Notes: generated by a model from the letters alone, not told the origin. A stretch of 64,000 nt of DNA from Gemmobacter sp034519525 (GCA_034519525.1 JAXHOJ010000028.1:1-64000); one strand, 5' to 3'; shown: positions 1-9,902, numbered from the stretch's first letter. Translations and numbers: made by a program.

Positions 1-1484
1 AGTATACTTCGTTCAGTTACATGTGCTGGTTTGATAAAAATGGAAATATAATAATGCAAAATATATTTATACATAAAGCAAAAAAGTGTAGACTTAAATA
101 CAAAACTATGGAATATTTTAATTGATAAAATCATTATTTATTTATTCTTAAGCATACAAAATCTCATGTTAGTATTAATCCTGATTATATAGATATTTTA
201 AATCCCCAAATTAAAAAAACTTTAATAAATAAGATTAGAATAATAATGTTGGAGACTATCTTACTTTTGAAATATTAGAAAGTGAAAAAGTTTCTAATTT
301 TAATATTGTAAATGAATTTATAAATGAAATAAAAAAATTTGGTGTAAAAATAGCTATCGATGATTTTGGTACTGGTTTTTCTAATTATGAAAATATTTTT
401 AAATTTAGATATTGATTATATAAAAATTGATGGTTCATTAATAAAAAGAATAGATGAGAAGATATTTATTTGAATCTGATAAAAAAGTATTGTTTATTCT
501 CAAAACAACAAAATATTAAAATAGTTGCTGAATTTGTAAGTGACTTAGAAAATTTTAAGATATGTAAGAAATATAGGAATTGACTATTCTCAAAAGGTTA
601 CCATATTGGAAAACCTATGAGTATATAAATGAACTTTTTGGAAAAGAAGATGAAAAGAGAGCTTAAAAAAATAACTAACTTAACCATCAAATGAAATTTT
701 AAATAAAGAAATTATTCTTCCATCAGTTTATATTTTGAAAAATTTAATTATCATGTTTCCAAAGAATTAGAAATAAATTTAGATGATGAGAGTTTTTAAA
801 CAAGAGATAGATAATATAATTATAGAAGATTTTAATACTATTGAAAGTTATATGAATATAATTATGAACAAAGTACTATGCATATTAAAAGAAGATACAA
901 AAAATGCTAACTAATGCAATAATAAATAAAGATTTAAATAGATTAAGTGATATTTATAAAAAAATGCTTTATTGAAAAAAGAGAGCTTAAAAATCTAAAT
1001 GATGAACTTTTTATAGATGAATTAACAAACAGTTTTTAATAAAAAATGGATTTATACTAAATTTTGTAGATCAAAAATGCATCTTTTCAAACAAAATGGA
1101 ATTTGTGTTTTAGTAGATGTTATTGATTATATTTATATACAAAAAGAATATGGTGAACTATTAGCAAATAATTTACTGATATTTGCAACAAAAATTTATC
1201 AATCAAAAATTAAAAGATGAAAATATTGATTCTGGGGGAAATTGTTAGATATAATGAAAACAAGTTTATGATTTTTTACTAATTGAAGAAAAAGAAAATA
1301 AAAAAAACTATTATAGATGCTATCCTGAATTTAGTATTATTTATTATCAAATACTACTTCTTTAAAAAGTAATTCTGGACTATTTATAAAAGCAAAATAT
1401 GAATTTAAAATTTCCTCATTTGAAAAAGCAGAAGAATCAAAAGAGGTTTTTGAGAAATTATTAACTCATAAAAAAGAGGAATAA
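1..1484 (+). CDS. EAL domain plus degenerate GGDEF protein, partial and frameshifted
   Basis: The three forward frames, pieced together, give an EAL-type phosphodiesterase segment followed by a degenerate GGDEF segment. Visible EAL motifs are FEILESE, AIDDFGTGFSNY and DYIKIDGSLIK (about 260-440) and IVAEFV (about 520). Further on, DELTNSFNKKW (about 1018-1050) and GGEIVRYNENKFMIF (about 1235-1275) resemble a GGDEF domain whose signature is lost. The reading frame changes many times, so no long ORF survives, and the 5' end lies outside the window. The last frame ends at the TAA at 1482-1484. The family is cyclic-di-GMP signalling; activity cannot be judged. The frameshifts look like sequencing errors, because the protein remains readable across frames. 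Confidence 0.7.
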
Positions 1485-1491
1485 AACTCTT

Positions 1492-2416
1492 TTAACTTTT
1501 GAATTGCTTCTTTATATATGATATTTCTTCAAATCTTATTTTAGTATTTGCTCTTGCTTGTGATAGTTTGAAACAATCAATACTTAAAACAACTCCAATT
1601 TTTGGATAACCACCAATTGTTTGTCTATCTTTTAATAAAACTATTGGTTGTCCATCACTTGGTATTTGAATACTTCCAAAAGCAATACCTTCTGATATTA
1701 TTCCATTTATATCACACTTGATTGCTTCACCACTTAATTTACAAGCCATTCTATTAAAATCATTTGTAACTAAATATGTTGAATTTAAAAACTTTTTGCT
1801 CTTCTTTTCAGGGGGGGGGGGGGGGGGGGGGGGGGGGGCTTGTTTTGAAAAATGATTCTCTTGATATGAAAAAATTACTCTAAGAGTTAGCTCATCCTCA
1901 TATTTTAGATGAATCTTTTTTAGGTGTATATTGTTAATTTAATGATGATTTTCAAAAGGCAAAATATCACCTTTTTTTAACTTATTTCCATCTAATCCAC
2001 CTAGATTTTCTTTTATAGTAACGCTATTACTACCAAACTCTTTTTTCAATATTAAAACCACAAAAAACAGATAAATACACCCTGTTTCCAGATATAATCT
2101 TCCCCATTTTAATAATATCACCATTTTTAATATTGTGACTTCTCCAAGATTCTTTTGGTATATCATTTATAAAAACTCACAACTAGCACCTGTAATTGCA
2201 ATTTTAGTATTTGTATTTGCTTTTAAAAACTACATTTGAAAATGCAATTTCTAAAATATTTGTATCTAACGAATTTTTCATAATTGATTTGCACGTAAAA
2301 ACTAAGCATATTCATCCATTACACCACTTGAGAGTTACTCCAATATGTGAATATCCAAATCTTCTATTTATCTTGAATAGTAACAAAAGAGGATTATTTA
2401 CAACTTCTAAACTCAT
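1492..2416 (-). CDS. pxpC: 5-oxoprolinase subunit PxpC (biotin-dependent carboxyltransferase family), frameshifted
   Basis: The C-terminal 85 residues read cleanly and contain the family signature IISEGIAFGSIQIPSDGQPIVLL followed by DRQTIGGYPKIG. The middle (VTIKENLGGLDGNKL) and the N-terminus (MSLEVVNNP, then RFGYSHIGVT) are in other frames. The ATG at 2416 overlaps the pxpB stop as ATGA. A run of 28 G interrupts the gene at 1811-1838, before the SNRM-like segment. PxpC works with PxpA and PxpB in ATP-dependent hydrolysis of 5-oxoproline to glutamate. It is the last gene of the minus-strand TRAP-pxp operon. Identification is firm although the sequence is broken. Confidence 0.8.
1811..1838. 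repeat. Run of 28 consecutive G
   Basis: An uninterrupted tract of 28 G lies inside pxpC, in a segment that is otherwise very AT-rich. Campylobacterota do use G tracts for phase variation, but those are usually much shorter and lie in surface-structure genes. Given the surrounding frameshifts, an instrument or assembly artefact is more likely. Confidence 0.9.
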
Positions 2417-3093
2417 AAAACACCTCTTCCGTTTATAAATTCTTCCTTTGGAATAGGATTAAACTTTACTTTATCTCCAACATTTAATGGTGATAAATTA
2501 TCTGATTTTTATCAAAGAATTCCAAAAACCGTTTTACCTACAATATTCCAACCTCCTGGGCTTTGTTGAGGATAAATTGCAGTTTGAATATCAGCAATTG
2601 CAACACTTCCTTTTGGAACTATTTTTCTAGGAGTAGAAAGTCTTGGCAAGGCAATTCTTTCATCAACTTTTGCAAGATATGCAAACCCTGGCAAAAAACC
2701 AATTGCATAAACATCATAAAGTTTATTTGAGTGAATTTGTATAATCTCTTCAATACTTAGTTTTGTTTTAGAACTCATATCAATTAAATCAAATCCAACT
2801 TCAGTTCCATAATAAACATCAACTGTAATAATTTTTTCATCAAAATTCTCTTCTAAATCTAAGTTTATATTTTGCTCAATTATATTTTTTAAAGTTTCAA
2901 AATCATATTTTGAAAATATCAAAAAGTAATAAAAATAGAAGTATACAGATGGAATAATTTCAATTAATCCATCAAGATTTAACTTTCGTAAACCTTGATA
3001 AACTTTTTAGAAGTACACTAGAGCAATATCTTCACCTATTTTATCTCCAAAATAGATAATCAGAGAATCTACATTTACTATTTTAAAAATCAT
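2413..3093 (-). CDS. pxpB: 5-oxoprolinase subunit PxpB, frameshifted
   Basis: The central 136 residues are intact and show the PxpB core: VYAIGFLPGFAYLAKVD, LPRLSTPRKIVPKGSVAIA, then QQSPGGWNIVGKT. The N-terminus from the ATG at 3093 (VNVDSLIIYFGDKIGEDIAL, then GLIEIIP) and the C-terminus (LNVGDKVKFNPIPKEEF) lie in neighbouring frames. The TGA at 2413-2415 overlaps the pxpC start. The upstream pxpA stop directly abuts this start. PxpB and PxpC together resemble the two halves of a carboxyltransferase-like (allophanate hydrolase-type) enzyme and act with PxpA on 5-oxoproline. Confidence 0.82.
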
Positions 3094-3853
3094 TTAGTTA
3101 TAAAGCTTTTCTAAGTAATTTAATAAATTCTAAGGCTTTATCATTTATCACTATGAGTTTTCTAAACAGAATCCGTTTTTAAAAATAGTTTTTGAGCATT
3201 TTATCACTATATAAATAACCTTTTATCTTTTAGATTAGCTATTCGGTTTACAACTTCTAATTCATCGTAGAATTATGGCATTAGAATCCATTCTTGAAAC
3301 TAAAGTTCCATCATCATTGTATTTCTATCTGCAGACACTTCATAAAGTAAATTTATGCTCATAATGTTTGCTTGTTATAATCATATTCTTCATTTTTTGA
3401 CCTGATAAAATCATAACTCTAATATTTTTTATTAAAAGATGAAACTGCATTCAAAATCGCTTTAAAAATATTTTCATCTCTCATCATGTCATTGTATAAA
3501 GCACCATGTGGTTTTACGTAAGAAATAGCTGTTCCATTTGCTCTACAAAAAGCATTTAATGCCCCTAATTGATATAAAATTATAGATTTAATCTCTTCAA
3601 GTGAACACAATAACGTTGTTCTTCTTCCCAAAACTTCTAATAAATCGTGATATGATGGATGAGCACCAATTGAAACATTATACTTTTTGGCTAAAATAAC
3701 ACTTCTACTCATAGTAGCTGCTATCAATCACTCAGCATGAAAACCACAAGCTAAATTGGTAATATCAATAAGTGGCATGATTTCTTCATCATTTCCCATT
3801 TTCCAACAAATACCAAAACTCTCGCCCATAAACACAATTTATTTTATTTTCAT
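3094..3853 (-). CDS. pxpA: 5-oxoprolinase subunit PxpA (LamB/YcsF family), frameshifted
   Basis: An intact 102-residue stretch contains VSIGAHPSYHDL, ILYQLGALNAFC and YVKPHGALYNDMM, the hallmark of LamB/YcsF proteins. The upstream part from the ATG at 3853 reads, across frames, GESFGICWKMGNDEEIM then NLACGFHA, the usual family N-terminus. The C-terminal part (YEVSADRN) is frameshifted. The stop TAA at 3094-3096 abuts the pxpB start. The subunit takes part in cytoplasmic 5-oxoproline hydrolysis. The gap to the upstream dctM is only 19 bases, which supports an operon. Confidence 0.82.
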
Positions 3854-3872
3854 ATCATCGCCTTGCATTAAT

Positions 3873-5222
3873 TTACCCTATTTTATCATATAATTTGGCA
3901 AGAAATGCACTATTTGCGGAAAATAAGTTATGTAATACAACTGCAACAATCATCAAAATAAAAAAATATGGTAATGTAGCTTTTAGTATATATTCTATTC
4001 TTTCTCCACTAATACCTTCTATTAACAAATAAGAGAATCCAACCGGTGGAGTAATTTGAGATAACTCAACCATAAATACTAAAAAATACCAAACCACAAA
4101 GGATCAAATCCTGCCATAAAGAACAATAATTGAGTAAAACAATCGGTAAAGTCATAACAACAATAGAAATACCATCAAGAATCATTCCAAGAAAAATATA
4201 CATAATTCCAATGATTAAAATTAACATTATAGGAGTCAAACCTAAAGTTCCAATATATTCACTAATAGCTCTTGCAATTCCTACAAAAGCCTATAACTTG
4301 TGATAAAAATCCTGCACCTACAATAATAAAACTTATCCATTACAGATGTTTTCATTGTATTTAATAATGCATTTTTAAATCTTCTAAGAAAAACTTTTAA
4401 AATAAATTGCTAATATAATTGAACCTAAAACACCCAATGATGCAGCTTCTGTAGGAGTTGCAATTCCTCCATAAATAGAACCTAAAACCACAGTTATTAA
4501 AGATAATATTGGGAATAATTCTTCTAAAGATTTTATAAAATCTTTTAATACATCTTATTTTCATCTAATGGAACTACACTTTTTATCTATTTTTGAAACA
4601 ATCATAATATAAACTGAATATAAAGTTGCAAGTAACAAGCCCGGTAATATTCCAGCCATAAATAACTTCCCAATAGATACATCAGATAATACACCATAAA
4701 TAATCATAATTAAAGATGGAGATAATTAAAAACCCAAGTGTTCCACTTCCAGCAAGAGGAACCTAATGCCAAAGATTTTGAATAACCTCTTTTTCAAGCT
4801 CATCAAGTGTTATTTTTTCCAACTGTTGCAGTTGTTGCAGCACTTTAACCTGAAACTAAGGCAAATAAAGAACATGCAGCTACATTTATATGTAATAGTT
4901 TTCCTGGAATGAAATTTAACCAAGGCATCAAACCATTTAAAAGTTTAGTTGAAATTGATGATTTATATAAAATTTCTCCCATTAGAATAAACATAGGTAA
5001 AGCAGCTAACGACCATGAGTTTAAAGAATCATACATTGATGAAGCTAATAAAATCACTATCTTATCATATATTGAAATCAAGGTGGTAACTGCGAATCAA
5101 AAATTAACATAGTTACAATTCCAGTTAAAAGAAGTGAAACTCCAATCCAAATTGATGACAATAAAAATATAAACATTATAAATACTATAACAATAGGATA
5201 AAATAAGTGGATCACTTATCAT
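3873..5222 (-). CDS. dctM: TRAP transporter large permease DctM, frameshifted
   Basis: Fragments of one hydrophobic protein are spread over several frames. The N-terminal part has MISIYDKIVILLASSM and SWSLAALPMFILMGEIL, typical of DctM. The C-terminal part has VELSQITPPVGFSYLLIEGI, the conserved DctM end motif region. The ATG at 5222 overlaps the dctQ stop as ATGA. DctM is the 12-helix membrane subunit of a tripartite, sodium-driven uptake system. It is followed after 19 bases by pxpA, which suggests that the substrate may be 5-oxoproline or a related carboxylate (inference). Confidence 0.8.
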
Positions 5223-5701
5223 TTTTTAACCTTCTTAATACGAAAAACTAAAACACTTAAAATAAAAATTAGTATCCCCACAGGCATAACTAATTGAGTC
5301 AGATATAAAGGAGTTGCAGAAACTGATTCAGAAAGCATATCCATAGAATAAGAGTCATAGGTAAATAATATTGTTCTATAAAATGCAAAAAGTAAAATTA
5401 CAATCGTAAAACTTCCAGCAATTACATCAATCAATTTATTTGATTTTTCACTCATTTTTGAAGTAATAATGTTAATTCTTTAATATGAGCATCTTCATTA
5501 AATGCATAAGCTAAACCTAGGAAAATTGCAGCTAAATATAAATATCCACTATACTCATCTGCAATCATTGTTGACATATTAAAAAAATATCTGATAAAAA
5601 TTTCTATTAATATTCATAATGTCAAAGAAACTAAAGTAACAGCACCTAAATAAGCTCCCCATAATGAGAGCTTATTTATAAATTTAAAAAAATGTTTGCA
5701 T
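5219..5701 (-). CDS. dctQ: TRAP transporter small permease DctQ, frameshifted
   Basis: The last 78 residues form one frame with two hydrophobic helices (SFTIVILLFAFYRTILF and LVMPVGILIFILSVLVF). The upstream half, in another frame, reads LWGAYLGAVTLVSLTL, then ADEYSGYLYLAAIFLGLAYAF and EDAHIKELTLLL, which matches the DctQ core (family pattern D-E-x-S-G-Y then A-F-x-E-x-A-H-I). A likely ATG lies at 5701, near the end of the dctP reading frame. The stop overlaps the dctM start by four bases. DctQ pairs with DctM in the membrane. Confidence 0.75.
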
Positions 5702-5793
5702 TTGCTTACTTTCTATATATTCTTTGAAAATTTCTTTTGTTTCACTATCAGCATCAGCTAATCAGCCATCTAACATTTTTGAAGCAATTTTTG
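5684..5793 (-). CDS. TRAP substrate-binding protein DctP, C-terminal fragment
   Basis: About 35 codons remain: KIASKM, a frame change, then ADADSETKEIFKEYIESKQ. The charged helical ending fits the C-terminus of periplasmic DctP proteins, and the position directly upstream of dctQ supports this. The gene is cut by the junction with GC-rich DNA near 5790, so most of it is missing. Confidence 0.5.
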
Positions 5794-5800
5794 TGCCGCT
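5785..5800. other. Chimeric junction between two genomes
   Basis: Base composition switches within a few bases from strongly AT-rich to strongly GC-rich. On the left a minus-strand DctP frame is cut. On the right a plus-strand LysR frame begins mid-protein. No transposase, integrase, tRNA or direct repeat is visible at the join. Frameshifts are frequent immediately to the left and absent for the next 20 kb to the right. This fits an assembly join rather than gene transfer. Confidence 0.85.
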
Positions 5801-6076
5801 GAGGTCAGCGTGCCCCTGCGCCCCGGTCTGGCGCTGGGGTCTTTCGTCGCCGTCCGCGACGCGGCCATTGCCGGCGCGGGCGTCGCGCTGTTGCCCTGGC
5901 TGCTGGCCCAGCCCTGCCTGACCGAAGGCACGCTGGTGCAGGTGCTGCCAGACTGGACAAGCCCGCGCCGGGGCCTGTATTTCATCTATCCTTCGGCGCA
6001 TAGCCTGACCGCCCGGCTGCGCGCCTTCATCGACCATATGGTGGATTCGCTGCGCGCGATGGAACGCGCAGGCTAG
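5793..6076 (+). CDS. LysR-type regulator, C-terminal fragment
   Basis: The open frame enters from the junction and encodes VPLRPGLALGSFVAVRDAA, then IAGAGVALLPWLLAQP and ARLRAFIDHMVDSL. This is the end of a LysR effector-binding domain (the AALAGLGIALLP-type segment and the C-terminal helix). The DNA-binding half is lost at the chimeric join. The stop TAG lies four bases before the convergent ispG stop. The target is unknown. Confidence 0.75.
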
Positions 6077-6079
6077 GCC

Positions 6080-7201
6080 TCACTCGGCCGCGTCTTTGGC
6101 GGCTTCCAGCGTGGCCGCCTTCTGTTCCACCAGTTCCACGATATGATCCACCATCTGGTCATTGGTCATCTTGTGGCTTTGCTTGCCCGCCAGATACACC
6201 ATGCCCGATCCCGCCCCACCGCCGGTAAAGCCGATATCGGTCATCAGCGCCTCGCCCGGGCCGTTCACCACACAGCCGATGATCGACAGGCTCATCGAGG
6301 TGGTGATATGCGCCAGCCGGTCTTCCAGCGCCGAAACCGTCTTGATCACGTCAAACCCCTGCCGCGCACAGCTGGGGCAGGAAATGATCGTGACGCCGCG
6401 ATGCCGCAACCCCAAGGATTTCAGGATTTCGAACCCGACCTTCACCTCTTCCACCGGATCGGCCGACAGCGAAACCCGGATCGTATCGCCAATCCCGGCC
6501 CACAGCAGATTGCCCAAGCCCACCGCCGATTTCACCGTGCCCGACATCAGACCACCGGCCTCGGTGATGCCCAGATGGATCGGCGCATCCGTGGCTTCGG
6601 CCAGCTGCTGATAGGCGGCGGCGGCCAGAAATACATCGCTGGCCTTCACGCTGATCTTGTATTCGTGAAAATCGTTGTCCTGCAGCAGCTTGATATGATC
6701 AAGCCCGCTTTCCACCATGGCATCCGGGCAGGGCTCGCCGTATTTCTCCAGCAGATGCCGCTCCAGGCTGCCCGCATTGACCCCGATGCGGATCGAACAG
6801 CCGTGATCCTTGGCCGCCCGCACCACCTCGGCCACGCGCTTGGCATCGCCGATATTGCCGGGGTTGATGCGCAGACAGGCCGCGCCCGCCTCTGCCGCCT
6901 CGATCGCGCGTTTATAGTGGAAATGGATATCCGCCACGATCGGCACCGGGCTTTCCGCCACGATGGCCTTCAGCGCGCGGGTGCTGTCTTCATCGGGGGT
7001 GGAAATCCGCACGATATCGGCGCCCGCCACGGCGCAGCGCTGCACCTGTTCCAGCGTGGCCGCCACATCCGAGGTGATGGTATTGGTCATCGTCTGCACC
7101 GAGATCGGCGCATCGCCCCCCACGGCCACCTTGCCCACCATGATCTGCCGCGACTTGCGACGCTCGATGTTCCGCCAGGGGCGAATGGGGTTATGCGACA
7201 T
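6080..7201 (-). CDS. ispG: 4-hydroxy-3-methylbut-2-en-1-yl diphosphate synthase (IspG/GcpE)
   Basis: The 373-residue protein catalyses the reductive ring opening of MEcPP to HMBPP in the non-mevalonate isoprenoid pathway. Conserved iron-sulfur ligands are visible in CPSCARQG (about residues 275 and 278) and CVVNGPGEA (about 310). The N-terminal barrel shows VGGDAPISVQTMTNT and ADIHFHYKRAI. A longer in-frame start exists at 7258, but the ATG at 7201 has a GAGAGG ribosome site and gives the usual family N-terminus. The RodZ-like gene lies upstream on the same strand, separated by a strong hairpin. Confidence 0.97.
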   Translation of the reverse strand: MSHNPIRPWRNIERRKSRQIMVGKVAVGGDAPISVQTMTNTITSDVAATLEQVQRCAVAGADIVRISTPDEDSTRALKAIVAESPVPIVADIHFHYKRAIEAAEAGAACLRINPGNIGDAKRVAEVVRAAKDHGCSIRIGVNAGSLERHLLEKYGEPCPDAMVESGLDHIKLLQDNDFHEYKISVKASDVFLAAAAYQQLAEATDAPIHLGITEAGGLMSGTVKSAVGLGNLLWAGIGDTIRVSLSADPVEEVKVGFEILKSLGLRHRGVTIISCPSCARQGFDVIKTVSALEDRLAHITTSMSLSIIGCVVNGPGEALMTDIGFTGGGAGSGMVYLAGKQSHKMTNDQMVDHIVELVEQKAATLEAAKDAAE

Positions 7202-7242
7202 GATCTGCCTCTCGCTGCTTGCAGCCCGATACATAAAAGCCC

Positions 7243-7275
7243 GAAGGCCCCGGGGCAACTGCCACCGGGGCCTTC
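7243..7275 (-). terminator. Rho-independent terminator after the RodZ-like gene
   Basis: Perfect 11-base arms GAAGGCCCCGG and CCGGGGCCTTC surround an 11-base loop. On the minus strand the stem is followed by GGGCTTTTATG. It lies between the RodZ-like stop and the ispG start and could end or attenuate transcription there. Confidence 0.7.
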
Positions 7276-7312
7276 GATATCCATACCACCGTCACATCAC
7301 GCAGCGGTGAAA

Positions 7313-8557
7313 TCACTCAGCCACGGGGGGGACGATGGCCGCATCGGCCTGCGCCACATTCACGATCCGCGCCAGATCGGCATCATCCCCGATATTGGCC
7401 ACGGTATATTTCGCCGTCAGCGCCTCTTCCGAAAGCGCGACGTTCTTCACCACCTGCGGTCCGGGGGCCGCCGGGCCGAAGGTCTGGCCATTGACCACGA
7501 AATACACGGAACCCGAATTGCCAGACCGCAGCAGCGCGGCCTGTTCCATCGGGGGCACCGGATAGCGTTCGCCGGAATCCAGGATCTTTTCAAACAGAAT
7601 CGTGCCATCCGCCGCCGATACCCGCACCCACGAGGGACGCACGGCCAGAATCTCCACGCCTTTCGGCGCCTCGGCCACAACCTGCACGCTGCCTTCGGCC
7701 CCGGCCTCCGGTGTCGCCGGGCTGCCTGCCACCTGTGCAACCTGGGTCACCACCGCATCGCCGGGCGCCAGCGTGCCGGTCTGCCGCGGGTCGATGGCCG
7801 CAATCGGCCCATCCCGCGACACCAGCACCGGCACATCCAGCGCTTCGGGGCGGTACAGCCGGTTCAGCAGATCACCGCCCTGCCCGGCATCGGCCAGTGC
7901 GGTGCTGCCGGTTTCGGGTTCGGTCCGCACCACGGGCGGCATCGCGTCGATATTGCCCAGCGGATCAATCTCGGCCACCACTTCGGGCGCCTGATCCACC
8001 GGGGCCAGCTGCACGCGCTGCACCTCTTGCAGCACCGACCAGCCACCATAGCCCAGCGCCCCGATCAGCGCGACCAGCACCATCAGCGATCCCACGGCAC
8101 CCGGTTCGATCCGGCTCAGCACGCTCTGGCTGCGGGGCACGAACAGGGCATTGGGATTGGCCAGCGGATCCCGAAATTCCGAAGGCGCGGTATTGCGCGC
8201 CCGGGCTGCGGTGATCGTGGCCGGGGCGGCAGCGGCAGACATGCCATGCGCCACCTCGAACTTCGCCTCGTCACAGAACCGCTTGAAGGCCCAATCCGGA
8301 TCAAGGTTCAGATACCGCGCATAAGACCGCACATATCCGGCCACGAAACCCTGGGTTTCAAAGGCCGAGATATCGCAGTTTTCAATGGCGGCGATATAGG
8401 TCGCCTTGATCTTCAGTTCCCGCTGCACATCCAGCAGCGATTTACCAAGCGTGGCCCGTTCGCCGCGCATCACATCGCCAAGGCGAAGCTCGAAATCGTC
8501 AAATCCCTTTGGCTTGTCGATCTCTGTCGCCGAAGGTTGCGTCCTCCGCCAGATCAT
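7313..8557 (-). CDS. RodZ-like helix-turn-helix membrane protein (HTH_25 and DUF4115)
   Basis: The 414-residue protein has an N-terminal HTH of the RodZ type (LGKSLLDVQRELKIKATYI, then FVAGYVRSYARYLNLDP, about residues 35-90). One membrane helix follows (SLMVLVALIGALGYGGW, about 160-180), then a linker and a C-terminal DUF4115-like domain (SWVRVSAADGTILFEKIL and YFVVNGQTFGP). RodZ proteins link MreB to the envelope and affect cell shape; that role is inferred here. I chose the ATG at 8557 over an earlier in-frame codon at 8692, because the extra residues overlap hemA and are not conserved-looking. Confidence 0.85.
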   Translation of the reverse strand: MIWRRTQPSATEIDKPKGFDDFELRLGDVMRGERATLGKSLLDVQRELKIKATYIAAIENCDISAFETQGFVAGYVRSYARYLNLDPDWAFKRFCDEAKFEVAHGMSAAAAPATITAARARNTAPSEFRDPLANPNALFVPRSQSVLSRIEPGAVGSLMVLVALIGALGYGGWSVLQEVQRVQLAPVDQAPEVVAEIDPLGNIDAMPPVVRTEPETGSTALADAGQGGDLLNRLYRPEALDVPVLVSRDGPIAAIDPRQTGTLAPGDAVVTQVAQVAGSPATPEAGAEGSVQVVAEAPKGVEILAVRPSWVRVSAADGTILFEKILDSGERYPVPPMEQAALLRSGNSGSVYFVVNGQTFGPAAPGPQVVKNVALSEEALTAKYTVANIGDDADLARIVNVAQADAAIVPPVAE

Positions 8558-8672
8558 GCGCCCTGCCCCACAGCTTTCCCGAAGTCCCCGAGTCGGGTTG
8601 GTCCTCGACTCGTTTCTGTCTATTGCGACTAAAGCTAACACGGGCAAGTGACATTTGCACCCGCAGAAGAAA

Positions 8673-9902
8673 TCAGGCCGAAGCCTCGGCACGATTCAGC
8701 GCACAATGCCCCCAAAGCGTGTCCATTGCCTTAACAAGTGACTCGATCTGTTTCAGGTCATGCACCGGCGAAGGCGTGAAACGCAGCCGTTCGGTGCCGC
8801 GCGGCACGGTGGGGAAATTGATCGGCTGCACATAGACGCCGCAATGCTCCAGCAGCATGTCCGACAGCATCTTGCAGTGAACCGGGTCACCGATCACCAC
8901 CGGCACGATATGGCTGCCGTAATCAATGATCGGCAGGCCCATGCCTTTCAGCCGCAGCTTCAACACCTTGGCGTGCAGCTGCTGCGCATCACGCAGCTTC
9001 TGCCCCTCTGCCGTCTTCAGAAAGGCGATCGACGCCGCCGCCCCGGCCGCAACGACCGGCGGCAAAGAGGTGGTGAAGATAAAGCCCGGTGCATAAGACC
9101 GGATGGCATCCACCATCTTCGCACTTGCAGCAATATAGCCGCCGAACACGCCGAAAGCCTTGCCCAAAGTGGCGTTGATGATATCCACCCGTGCCATCTG
9201 ACCATCGCGTTCGGCCACACCGCCGCCGCGCGGGCCATACATGCCCACGGCGTGCACCTCGTCCAGATAGGTCAGCGCGCCCACCTCATCGGCCAGGTCG
9301 CAGATTTCCTGGATCGGGCCGAAATCGCCATCCATCGAATAGATCGATTCAAAGGCGATCAGCTTGGGCGCCGCCGGATCATCCGCCGCGATCAGCGCCC
9401 GCAGATGCGCCACATCATTATGCCGGAAGATCCGCTTGGCCCCGCCACTGCGCTTGATCCCCTCGATCATCGAGGCATGGTTCAGCGCATCGGAATAGAT
9501 GATAAGCCCGGGGAACAGCTTGTGCAGCGTGCTCAGCGTGGCATCATTGGCGATATAGGCGCTGGAAAACACCAAAGCCGCTTCCTTGCCATGCAGATCG
9601 GCAATCTCGGCTTCCAGGCGGTTGTGATACACCGTGGTGCCCGAAATGTTGCGCGTGCCGCCCGATCCGGCGCCGGTGGCATCCAGCGCCTCATGCATGG
9701 CCTCCAGAACCGCCGGATGCTGGCCCATGCCCAGATAATCGTTGCCACACCAGACGGTTATATCTTTTTCGGTGCCATCCGCCCGGCGCCAGATGGCATG
9801 GGGAAAATGGCCCTTGCGACGCTCGATATCAATGAAGGTGCGATAGCGCCCTTCGTCATGCAGCCGCTGGATCGCGCTGTCGAGTGTCTTGTCATAGTCC
9901 AT
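8673..9902 (-). CDS. hemA: 5-aminolevulinate synthase
   Basis: The 409-residue pyridoxal-phosphate enzyme condenses glycine and succinyl-CoA to 5-aminolevulinate, the first step of tetrapyrrole synthesis in alphaproteobacteria. Visible motifs are WCGNDYLGMGQHP, GAGSGGTRNISGT, YLDEVHAVGMYGPRGGG and NATLGKAFG, with the cofactor lysine at residue 248. The start has a GGGAGACGG ribosome site. A sequence close to the FNR consensus lies about 70 bases upstream, in keeping with oxygen control of hemA in this family of bacteria. Confidence 0.97.
   Translation of the reverse strand: MDYDKTLDSAIQRLHDEGRYRTFIDIERRKGHFPHAIWRRADGTEKDITVWCGNDYLGMGQHPAVLEAMHEALDATGAGSGGTRNISGTTVYHNRLEAEIADLHGKEAALVFSSAYIANDATLSTLHKLFPGLIIYSDALNHASMIEGIKRSGGAKRIFRHNDVAHLRALIAADDPAAPKLIAFESIYSMDGDFGPIQEICDLADEVGALTYLDEVHAVGMYGPRGGGVAERDGQMARVDIINATLGKAFGVFGGYIAASAKMVDAIRSYAPGFIFTTSLPPVVAAGAAASIAFLKTAEGQKLRDAQQLHAKVLKLRLKGMGLPIIDYGSHIVPVVIGDPVHCKMLSDMLLEHCGVYVQPINFPTVPRGTERLRFTPSPVHDLKQIESLVKAMDTLWGHCALNRAEASA

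Noticed and set aside
1..5790. Genomic island acquired by a Rhodobacteraceae
   Set aside because: No integration features, genes cut at the border on both sides, and a sharp change in error rate all favour an assembly chimera.
6143..8632. Very long open frame antisense to ispG and the RodZ-like gene (829 codons)
   Set aside because: It is His/Arg-rich, has no domain, and mirrors real genes; such frames are common opposite GC-rich coding DNA. The same holds for those at 8760-10800, 14644-16893, 19020-20672, 24490-27812, 44854-47067, 50292-52196, 52703-54508 and 61429-63225.
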